Source: Lachnospiraceae bacterium (GTDB lineage Bacteria > Bacillota > Clostridia > Lachnospirales > Lachnospiraceae). From it: DNA of 5,007 nucleotides. The DNA lies in NCBI GenBank assembly GCA_016282215.1, contig JAEEKC010000087.1, positions 1 through 5,007 on the forward strand, read 5' to 3'. Below are positions 1-4,571 of this stretch, piece by piece. Under the pieces are notes generated by a model. That model saw only the letters and a list, made by a program, of their open reading frames with translations, did not search any database and had not been told where the DNA came from. The position numbers were made by a program, and so were the translations under genes. Position 1 is the first letter of the stretch. Each line of letters begins with the position of its first letter.

Positions 1-50
1 CGGATCTTGGGGCATAAACTATATTTTGTAATTCATTCAGGAGGTACTTT

Positions 51-1181
51 ATGAGAATTAAATACAATTCATCTGCAGTGATAGCGGGCGCAGCTCTGGC
101 AGGAACAGAGAGTAAATTCAATGTTTCTTCGGAACGTCTTTCTACAGGTTACAAGATCAATCATGCAAAAGACAATCCTTCCGGGATCGCCATCGGAAAG
201 AAGATGAGCGCGCAGATTAAGAGCATTGGTGAGGCAAGGCAGAACGCCAGCAATGCCGTTTCGGTTGTCAATACTGCTGAGGGTGCGATGACAGAGATCC
301 AGGCGATGATCCAGAGGATCAATGAGCTGGCGGTTTCAGCGGCTAACGGAACCAAGACAGATGCAGACAGAGAGGCTCTTCAGGCAGAAGTAAAGCAGCT
401 GAAAGAAGAGATCCAGAGAATGGCAAATGATACGGAATTCAACGGAAAGAAGCTGCTCAACGGTGACTGCGATCTAAAGGGATACGCAGATCAGAAGGGT
501 GTCAAGATCGGTTATTATTCCGATGAGGTGCCGGTAGGGAAGTACTCCATTACCATCAATTCCCTGCCTACGGATGCAGACGGAAATCTGGATCTGCAGG
601 ACGGCTGCATTACCCTTCTGGCCAAGGATGCTACCGATGATTATGCGCAGGATTTTCCGAAAAATTCGACTGTGTCCTATGAAGGTGATAAGGTGACCAT
701 CAAAGGTGCCAATGAATTTGAGGTGAGTTTTAAAATTGATAAAGATGAGGCAAGTCTCGGCCAGGTCAATATCGATCTGACAGGTATCGGAGCCATGCGT
801 GTGCAGATCGGTTCCAATGAAGGACAGGTTTTGCCGATCCGTATCCCTGAGGTTTCCCTGGAAGCTATGGGACTGACAGATGTTGATATTTCTACCGTGG
901 ATGGCGCAAATGAAGCCATGGAGCTTTCCAAACAGGCCAATGCGTATCTTTCCAAAGTACGCGCAAGGATCGGTGCATATGAAAACAGATTAGAGCATAC
1001 GGAAAACAGCCTGGATGTGACCAACGAAAAGATGACCAGCGCGTTCTCACGCCTGATGGATACGGATATGGCAGAAGAGATGACGGAATACAGCAACCAG
1101 CAGGTGCTGAACCAGGCGGGCGTTTCCATCCTTGCGCAGGCAAACCAGAGACCGAGTGAGATGCTGCAGCTTCTGCAGTAA
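51..1181 (+). CDS. fliC: Flagellin, flagellar filament subunit
   Basis: Encodes a complete 376-residue flagellin, the protein exported through the flagellar type III apparatus and polymerised into the filament outside the cell. The N-terminal D0/D1 region (about residues 1-140) has the family pattern: ERLSTGYKIN at 28-37, a SGIAI segment at 44-48, and IQRINELAV at 87-95 followed by the EFNGKKLLNG stretch at 129-138. The C-terminal D1/D0 region (about 285-376) has RIGAYENRLEHT at 306-317 and ends in LAQANQRPSEMLQLLQ, a textbook flagellin end. The roughly 145 residues between form the variable, surface-exposed part. The ATG is preceded by AGGAGGT at 39-45 with a five-base spacer, and TAA is followed directly by an in-frame TGA. 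The extreme N-terminus (IKYNSSAVIAGAALAG) differs from the common INHN-type start but resembles other Lachnospiraceae flagellins. Cysteines 140 and 186 are unusual for a flagellin. fliS follows on the same strand. The promoter lies outside the window. The symbol is generic; hag or flaA would be equally apt. Confidence 0.97.
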   Translation: MRIKYNSSAVIAGAALAGTESKFNVSSERLSTGYKINHAKDNPSGIAIGKKMSAQIKSIGEARQNASNAVSVVNTAEGAMTEIQAMIQRINELAVSAANGTKTDADREALQAEVKQLKEEIQRMANDTEFNGKKLLNGDCDLKGYADQKGVKIGYYSDEVPVGKYSITINSLPTDADGNLDLQDGCITLLAKDATDDYAQDFPKNSTVSYEGDKVTIKGANEFEVSFKIDKDEASLGQVNIDLTGIGAMRVQIGSNEGQVLPIRIPEVSLEAMGLTDVDISTVDGANEAMELSKQANAYLSKVRARIGAYENRLEHTENSLDVTNEKMTSAFSRLMDTDMAEEMTEYSNQQVLNQAGVSILAQANQRPSEMLQLLQ

Positions 1182-1230
1182 TGAGATGATAGGGTCAAAA
1201 AGTACAAATCCGTGGATTGCGAATGTTTTA

Positions 1231-1266
1231 GAATTGCGAGAATTGCCATCGGCAATGAAGCAATTC
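1231..1266 (+). promoter_or_regulatory. Nested RNA hairpin between flagellin and fliS
   Basis: GAATTGC (1231-1237) pairs perfectly with GCAATTC (1260-1266), and inside it ATTGCC (1242-1247) pairs with GGCAAT (1251-1256) around a three-base loop. The two stems are separated by an all-purine internal loop, GAGA facing GAA. No T-run follows, so it is not an ordinary terminator. It begins 50 bases after the flagellin stop and ends 47 bases before the fliS ATG. A role in protecting the flagellin mRNA end, or in lowering fliS expression relative to flagellin, is inference. A direct repeat, ATTGCGA at 1216-1222 and 1233-1239, offers a competing partner for the same downstream arm. Confidence 0.5.
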
Positions 1267-1313
1267 GTATCATCAGTTAAGATCAATATAGTTTGAATAT
1301 TAAGGGAGAAAAC

Positions 1314-1790
1314 ATGACAAGCGAACAAAAACAGCAATACACTTTGAGGATCGCACAGGCAAATTCCAGCCAGCTGGTAGTCATCCTCTATGAAATGTTT
1401 TTTGATTTTGTTGATGAAGTCATTTTGGCGGTTTCGGAAGAAAACTCAGAAGCGTTTTATATGTCCCTTGACAAGGCGCAGAGCGCGCTTTCGGAACTGA
1501 TCGGATCATTACATATGGACGTGGATCCTGCACCGGCCATCTATCAGGTATATCTGTATGTCAGCGGCCGTCTCGGACAGGTCAGGGGAACAAGAAAGAC
1601 CAGCCTGTTAGAGGATCCGCTCCGCCTGATGAAAAGCCTGTATGAGACCTATAAAAAAGACAGCGAAGGTGATGATTCGCCGCCGCTGATGGACAACAGC
1701 CAGAAGGTTTATGCCGGGCTGACTTACGGAAAAACAGCGCTCTCTGAAAACATGGATGAAGGAAACGGAAATCGCGGATTTTTCGTGTGA
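1314..1790 (+). CDS. fliS: FliS, flagellin export chaperone
   Basis: A 158-residue cytoplasmic chaperone that in this family binds the C-terminal end of flagellin and keeps monomers from polymerising before export. Residues 9-115 show the FliS pattern: YTLRIAQANSSQLVVILYEM (9-28), a long helix with LDKAQSALSELIGSL (52-66), the IYQVYLYVSGRL segment (76-87), and PLRLMKSLYETY (102-113). The protein is longer than the roughly 125-135 residues usual for FliS. The added tail (about 119-158) carries QKVYAGLTYGK and NRGF, which I recognise from Lachnospiraceae FliS proteins. I chose the ATG at 1314 because AGGGAGA (1303-1309) lies just before it; a TTG seven codons upstream would place that site inside the gene. 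It is probably co-transcribed with flagellin, and a terminator follows 77 bases after the stop. Confidence 0.92.
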   Translation: MTSEQKQQYTLRIAQANSSQLVVILYEMFFDFVDEVILAVSEENSEAFYMSLDKAQSALSELIGSLHMDVDPAPAIYQVYLYVSGRLGQVRGTRKTSLLEDPLRLMKSLYETYKKDSEGDDSPPLMDNSQKVYAGLTYGKTALSENMDEGNGNRGFFV

Positions 1791-1867
1791 GAGATCAGAG
1801 AGGACGGCGACTGTTTTGTGCGGTGAAGATATGGGATCGTTGTAAGATTAAATGTTTTAGATAAGTG

Positions 1868-1906
1868 AAAGGATCGGTTTAGCTTGACAGAACCGATCCT
1901 TTTTTT
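1868..1906 (+). terminator. Rho-independent terminator after fliS
   Basis: A perfect 12-bp stem joins positions 1868-1879 and 1891-1902 (core AAGGATCGGTT / AACCGATCCTT) around an 11-base loop, and seven T follow at 1900-1906. It closes the flagellin-fliS transcript. On the minus strand the same stem is followed by only three T, so it could at best act weakly for the converging kinase gene. No other terminator is visible between the kinase stop and this stem. Confidence 0.93.
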
Positions 1907-1963
1907 GGTGATTGTAAAAGTCTGTATTTGATCAATGATGCAGCGGTTGTCGGTTATAAATGA

Positions 1964-2905
1964 TTACTGATTTTGCCTTGTTAGGAATGCAAGCACTTGA
2001 TCGCGGTCCTTCAGCGCGGCCGTAGCCCCCACAGCAGTTGTGGTGATCGCACCGCAGGCATTTCCGAAACGGAGCGCTTCGCTGTCCAAAGCTCCACGCA
2101 GCAGCTGACTTGCAAAGCCGGCAACGAAACTGTCTCCCGCTCCCGTTGCATCCACCGCTTCGATGGAACAGGCGGGAAGGTGGAGCTGCTCTTTTTCGTC
2201 AGCAAAGAAACAGCCTTTGCTGCCGAGTTTTATGATGACATGTTTGATACCATGATCTAAAAAGACTTTTGCCATTTCCTCGGGCGAGTCTTTTTTTGTA
2301 TAATACTTTGCCTCATCTTCGTTTGGTGTGATATAGTCGATCAGAGGCAGGGAAAGCTTTAGATCGTCGAGCGTAAGGGGATGGAAATTCGGAAGCTTCG
2401 TATCGGCAAAGATCAGAACACCGCATTCACTGGCATTCTTTAATACGGAGTAAATGATGTCAGGATCATCAAAGGGTGCGCGGAACAGGGATCCTAAGAT
2501 GATGGCCTTTGCGCTTTTGATCTGATCGGTATATTGTTCTGGATGAAAATTGTAACGGTGCGCACCGTTCGTGATGGATTTGCGGCTGCCGTCATCGTTA
2601 ACAAACATGGTAGTCACCGGTGTCGGATGATCATCTTCGCGGATGATATAAGAAGTATCCACGCCGAAATCACTGAGCGTGTGGAAAACCATATCACCGG
2701 CAGCGTCGTTTCCGAGAAAACACAGGATGCCGGTGTTCATTCCCAGTTTTGCTGCGGTGGCCGCTTCATTGACGGCTTCGCCTCCCACGTTCAGGGAACC
2801 GGAGCGTGCCCTGTAGCCGGAAGCGGAAATGGGATTGCTGTCAAAACCTTTTATGATCGAATCTACCAGAGCGGTGCCGATACAGAGGATATCTGTTTTT
2901 TTCAT
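1964..2905 (-). CDS. PfkB-family (ribokinase-like) sugar kinase
   Basis: A complete 313-residue cytoplasmic kinase of the PfkB/ribokinase fold, which transfers phosphate from ATP to a sugar or nucleoside hydroxyl. Visible marks are the first PfkB signature, NVGGEAVNEAATAAKLG (39-55), which belongs to the substrate-binding side; TPNEDEAKYY (193-202), the NxxE region associated with Mg-phosphate binding; and the second signature DATGAGDSFVAGF (252-264), with Asp258 as the expected catalytic base after the GAG anion hole. Length is typical for the family. The ATG at 2905 is chosen because AAGGA lies 10 bases upstream (2916-2920). The frame stays open a further 40 codons upstream, but those codons translate non-coding 46-bp repeats. 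The substrate cannot be read from sequence: fructokinase, ribokinase and ketodeoxygluconate kinase relatives all share these motifs. It lies 159 bases downstream of a DUF202-like gene on the same strand, and no sugar transporter or hydrolase is near to suggest a pathway. Confidence 0.93.
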   Translation of the reverse strand: MKKTDILCIGTALVDSIIKGFDSNPISASGYRARSGSLNVGGEAVNEAATAAKLGMNTGILCFLGNDAAGDMVFHTLSDFGVDTSYIIREDDHPTPVTTMFVNDDGSRKSITNGAHRYNFHPEQYTDQIKSAKAIILGSLFRAPFDDPDIIYSVLKNASECGVLIFADTKLPNFHPLTLDDLKLSLPLIDYITPNEDEAKYYTKKDSPEEMAKVFLDHGIKHVIIKLGSKGCFFADEKEQLHLPACSIEAVDATGAGDSFVAGFASQLLRGALDSEALRFGNACGAITTTAVGATAALKDRDQVLAFLTRQNQ

Positions 2906-2922
2906 ATTTTGTTGTTCCTTTT

Positions 2923-3066
2923 GATCAGTAGTTGCTCGGCCCAGCATTTTCATATCGGACTTTACACTACCTTTGATTTCTGGTTTGCGGCTCCGAATTA
3001 TCATATCGGACCTTACACTGCTCAATGTATCAGCAGTTTTCCGGCTGTGTATTTTTATATCGGGCT
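2923..3066 (-). repeat. Three tandem copies (A, B, C) of a 46-bp repeat upstream of the kinase gene
   Basis: Copies lie at 2923-2968 (A), 2975-3019 (B) and 3028-3066 (C, which diverges after this point). The shared CATATCGG/TATATCGG core recurs at 2951, 3002 and 3056, giving periods of 51 and 54 bp. A fourth copy, D, is at 3450-3495. By hand alignment A and D agree at 39 of 46 positions, and C and D at 33 of 39. Read on the minus strand, each unit runs AGTGTAAAG, then (T/C)CCGATAT, then an A-rich stretch, then GGAGCCG, then an ACTACTGAT-like end. All copies point the same way as the genes they precede. Copy C runs into the stop codon of the DUF202-like gene. The core resembles a sigma-D/sigma-28 -10 element, so the array may be a set of duplicated promoters for the kinase; a dispersed intergenic repeat is the alternative. 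Confidence 0.8.
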
Positions 3067-3427
3067 ACGCGATCAGCTCGTTTTTCCGTTCTTCCATCTC
3101 TTCGATACTGCGTTTCATGCTTGGGTAGCTGCGCAGATCTTTGACTGTAAAGTAGAGGGCTGCAATGAGCAGAAATACAGCAAGCCCTGTACTGAACACG
3201 CCTGACACGCCGATGGCAGGGAGCGCCTTATAGACAGTCGCAGCACTACCGATCAAGGAAACGATCGTGCGAAGAAAAGACAGATGCGTCTGTTCAACCG
3301 ATAACCTTGAATTTTGAAAAGACAGCTCGGTTCTCAGTACCGCAAGTTCCGTTCGCTCGTGTGAAAGTTCTGTCCGTTCCAGTGCCAGTTCCTGTTCCGT
3401 GGTTCCGAATTTTCCAGCATTAGCCAT
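3065..3427 (-). CDS. DUF202-like small membrane protein with N-terminal heptad repeats
   Basis: A 120-residue protein of unknown biochemical function. Residues 14-56 form six consecutive seven-residue repeats of the type L-(A/S)-x-x-R-T-E: leucine falls at 14, 21, 28, 35, 42 and 49, usually followed by Ala or Ser, and ERT or LRT recurs at 17-19, 24-26, 31-33 and 52-54. This is an expanded form of the ERTxLAxxRT motif that opens DUF202/YidH-type membrane proteins. Two hydrophobic segments follow (about 55-69 and 74-95), then a charged tail (96-120, with EEMEERKNE) likely to be cytoplasmic. The start at 3427 has AAAGGGAT about six bases upstream. The stop codon lies within repeat copy C and copy D sits 23 bases upstream of the start, so direct repeats bracket the gene. 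It may be transcribed with the kinase, though 159 bases and further repeats separate them. The family assignment rests on the motif alone. Confidence 0.75.
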   Translation of the reverse strand: MANAGKFGTTEQELALERTELSHERTELAVLRTELSFQNSRLSVEQTHLSFLRTIVSLIGSAATVYKALPAIGVSGVFSTGLAVFLLIAALYFTVKDLRSYPSMKRSIEEMEERKNELIA

Positions 3428-3449
3428 AGTTTTATCCCTTTCCTAAATG

Positions 3450-3495
3450 TATCAGTAGTTTATCGGCTCCGCATTTTTATATCGGGCTTTACACT
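3450..3495 (-). repeat. Fourth copy (D) of the 46-bp repeat, upstream of the DUF202-like gene
   Basis: The copy closest to a complete unit. It agrees with copy A at 39 of 46 positions and has the same orientation. It carries two CCGATA cores on the minus strand: CCCGATAT (3486 to 3479) and GCCGATAA (3467 to 3460). It lies entirely between the DUF202-like start codon and the large intergenic region. Confidence 0.8.
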
Positions 3496-3505
3496 ATCAA
3501 AATTA
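3479..3505 (-). promoter_or_regulatory. Possible sigma-D/sigma-28-type promoter for the DUF202-like gene
   Basis: On the minus strand TAAT (3505-3502), 15 bases, then CCCGATAT (3486-3479). The Bacillus sigma-D consensus is TAAA, 14-16 bases, GCCGATAT, so this matches 3 of 4 and 7 of 8 positions at correct spacing. Copy B gives a similar match, TACA (3029-3026), 15 bases, TCCGATAT (3010-3003), upstream of the kinase. Copies A and C have the -10 part but a poorer -35. The assignment is by consensus comparison only. Confidence 0.4.
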
Positions 3506-3574
3506 GTCGGTAATTAATTGGGTTCGAGTTTTCTTACCTTACTTTATACTGTTGATTGACGTCAGGAGTATCTT

Positions 3575-3658
3575 ATGCCATATCTTACATTTTTTCTGCT
3601 GATGCTGTCAATTATGCTTTCAATGTGCGATATGAATTCAGTCTATCATACGGAATAA
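3575..3658 (+). CDS. Possible 27-residue hydrophobic peptide
   Basis: A short open frame starting MPYLTFFLLMLSIMLSM and continuing with a polar tail that ends in HTE. The ATG has an AGGAG site at 3564-3568 with an ideal six-base spacer, better than many real genes here. The first 17 residues could form one membrane helix. TATACT at 3545-3550 could serve as a -10 element, but no convincing -35 lies at the right distance. Nothing identifies a function; a small membrane peptide is possible, and a chance frame in AT-rich intergenic DNA is about as likely. It is the only coding candidate with a good ribosome site in the gap between the DUF202-like gene and tadV. Confidence 0.3.
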   Translation: MPYLTFFLLMLSIMLSMCDMNSVYHTE

Positions 3659-3707
3659 TTTTACTATCTGTGTTTATTGTTTTTTGACATCCGAAAATCC
3701 CCGTTCT

Positions 3708-3791
3708 ATGCGGCTTTGAGCCGCATCGGTGGTGACGTTTTTTGTCAAAATCCGTCACTTTTCACAAAAATGGTTTTTGTGATAAAAAACC
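3708..3791. repeat. Cluster of four inverted repeats just upstream of the tad promoter
   Basis: Four perfect or near-perfect dyads lie side by side. ATGCGGC (3708-3714) pairs with GCCGCAT (3720-3726). GTGACG (3732-3737) pairs with CGTCAC (3753-3758), with TTTT/AAAA (3740-3743/3747-3750) pairing inside. TCACAAAAA (3762-3770) pairs with TTTTTGTGA (3774-3782). GGTTTTT (3772-3778) pairs with AAAAACC (3785-3791). The last two overlap and exclude each other. None has the run of T expected of a terminator at its end. The cluster ends one base before the -35 box, so operator sites for a regulator are the simplest reading. Confidence 0.55.
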
Positions 3792-3792
3792 G

Positions 3793-3822
3793 TTTACAAA
3801 TGATTTTCGCTTTTGTTATAAT
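3793..3822 (+). promoter_or_regulatory. Sigma-A promoter of the tad pilus operon
   Basis: TTTACA (3793-3798), an 18-base spacer, and a perfect TATAAT (3817-3822). Transcription should begin near 3829. The position rules out the far-upstream ATG codons of the tadV frame and leaves a leader of about 140 nt before the tadV start. The strong inverted repeat centred at 3772 would lie near -57. Confidence 0.72.
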
Positions 3823-3830
3823 CGCTCTTA

Positions 3831-3930
3831 CATCAGATCGGAATATCATGTTATTTCTGACATTCATTTTTCTGATCATATTTATGTTCGTGCAGGTAGC
3901 ACGAAATGCAGATCTGATGGATTCCAATCT
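3831..3930 (+). promoter_or_regulatory. Structured tadV leader with competing helices
   Basis: CATCAGATC (3831-3839), at the expected 5' end of the transcript, is an exact reverse complement of GATCTGATG (3911-3919), giving a 9-bp closing helix. Inside it lies a 7-bp hairpin, TTCGTGC (3887-3893) with GCACGAA (3899-3905). The same 5' segment can instead pair in a second helix, AGATcGGAAT (3835-3844) with ATTCCaATCT (3921-3930), nine pairs and one mismatch. The two long helices share bases and cannot form together. A third, shorter partner (GATCTGA, 4012-4018) lies in the tadV coding region. The arrangement suggests a regulatory leader, but no known riboswitch class was recognised. Confidence 0.42.
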
Positions 3931-3956
3931 CAGTGCAGGAAATATGAAAATGAAGC

Positions 3957-3962
3957 AGGAGG
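3957..3962 (+). promoter_or_regulatory. Ribosome binding site fixing the TTG start of tadV
   Basis: AGGAGG followed by a seven-base spacer and TTG at 3970. No ATG or GTG in the tadV frame has a comparable site near the first membrane segment, so this decides the start. Confidence 0.8.
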
Positions 3963-3969
3963 AAGGCAG

Positions 3970-4557
3970 TTGTTATTGCTGGTATTATTTTTGCTTCCGG
4001 CAGTCCGTACAGATCTGAAAACCGGACGGATACCGAACCGGCTGATCGTGACCGGATTTGTGATCGGCGTGGTACATACAGCGGTGTGGCATTGCGGGCT
4101 GTTTGATTTTGCTGCGGCCGATTTGGATCGAACGGGGTTAGGCGGACTTTTCGGTATGGAGGATGAGACGCAGATAGATGGCAGTGTTATGCAAATGTTT
4201 CTTCTTATGGCAAGGCAGTTTACAGCGATGATGATCATGCTGATCGCGCTGATCCCGTTTTGGAAGGTGAAGGCTTTTGGCGGCGGCGATGTCAAGATGG
4301 CATGCGTCAGTGTCTGGTATATCGGCTTTGCCGCGACAGTCAGAAGCCTGTTATATGCAGGTGTCATCACGGCACTGGTCGCAGGGGGCCTGGTTGCGAT
4401 GGAACATCTGACAAATGCCGGTGTTTTGTCGAAACGGGTGGGGAATAGAATACCGAAGCTGAATACAAGGAGGGGGAAACACATCATCTGTTTTTCCCTT
4501 CCTTATCTGGCGGGGGTGCTGTCTGAGTATGTGATCCATAGTGTCTATTTAAAGTAA
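3970..4557 (+). CDS. tadV: TadV/CpaA-type prepilin peptidase (A24 aspartic protease)
   Basis: A 195-residue membrane protease that in Tad systems cleaves the leader of Flp pilin and pseudopilins at the cytoplasmic face. Both A24 catalytic aspartates are present in family context: Asp15 in AVRTDLKTGRIPNRLI (11-26), and Asp107 in AFGGGDVKMA (102-111), the GxGDxK motif. Hydrophobic segments fall at about 1-12, 25-42, 74-98, 110-124 and 126-143, with a last one around 171-188 (FSLPYLAGVL). The loop at about 44-73 is long and acidic (MEDETQIDG), longer than in minimal TadV proteins. Initiation at TTG is inferred from AGGAGG seven bases upstream. The frame runs open to 3742, but that part overlaps the promoter and does not look like protein. 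It is the first gene of the operon: tadZ starts 14 bases after its stop, and the upstream promoter and structured leader are the likely control points. Confidence 0.9.
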   Translation: MLLLVLFLLPAVRTDLKTGRIPNRLIVTGFVIGVVHTAVWHCGLFDFAAADLDRTGLGGLFGMEDETQIDGSVMQMFLLMARQFTAMMIMLIALIPFWKVKAFGGGDVKMACVSVWYIGFAATVRSLLYAGVITALVAGGLVAMEHLTNAGVLSKRVGNRIPKLNTRRGKHIICFSLPYLAGVLSEYVIHSVYLK

Positions 4558-4571
4558 AAAGGGAGGTTTTT

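Noticed and set aside
677..1273. A long minus-strand open frame inside the flagellin gene
   Set aside because: It lies opposite a well-conserved flagellin C-terminus and its translation shows no family motif.
2906..3025. A 40-codon N-terminal extension of the sugar kinase
   Set aside because: The extension only translates repeat copies A and B (their 51-bp spacing happens to keep the frame). The kinase fold starts at MKKTDILCIG, which has its own ribosome binding site.
2923..3066. A CRISPR-like array
   Set aside because: The period is 51-54 bp, but the repeat fills about 46 of it, leaving only 6-8 bases between copies. The copies have diverged and no cas gene is present.
2534..3205. A 223-residue open frame on the plus strand opposite the kinase and DUF202-like genes
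   Set aside because: It is antisense to two recognisable genes, crosses the repeat array and has no domain pattern; it is a shadow frame.
3708..3750. A terminator formed by the ATGCGGC / GCCGCAT hairpin
   Set aside because: The nearest T-run begins about 12 bases after the stem, it is itself part of another dyad, and no plus-strand gene upstream would need it.
3742..3969. An upstream start for the prepilin peptidase giving a 271-residue protein
   Set aside because: It would begin before the sigma-A promoter and within the inverted repeats. The extra residues are polar and non-family, and the AGGAGG site with TTG at 3970 fits TadV length and topology.
3829..3969. A cyclic-di-GMP riboswitch in the tadV leader
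   Set aside because: The conserved internal sequences of the known cyclic-di-GMP classes are not visible; only helices can be argued.
3677..4018. A 113-residue plus-strand open frame upstream of and overlapping tadV
   Set aside because: Its first part lies in the inverted-repeat cluster before the promoter, so it cannot be translated from the predicted transcript. Only the part from ATG 3848 remains a weak possibility, mentioned under findings.
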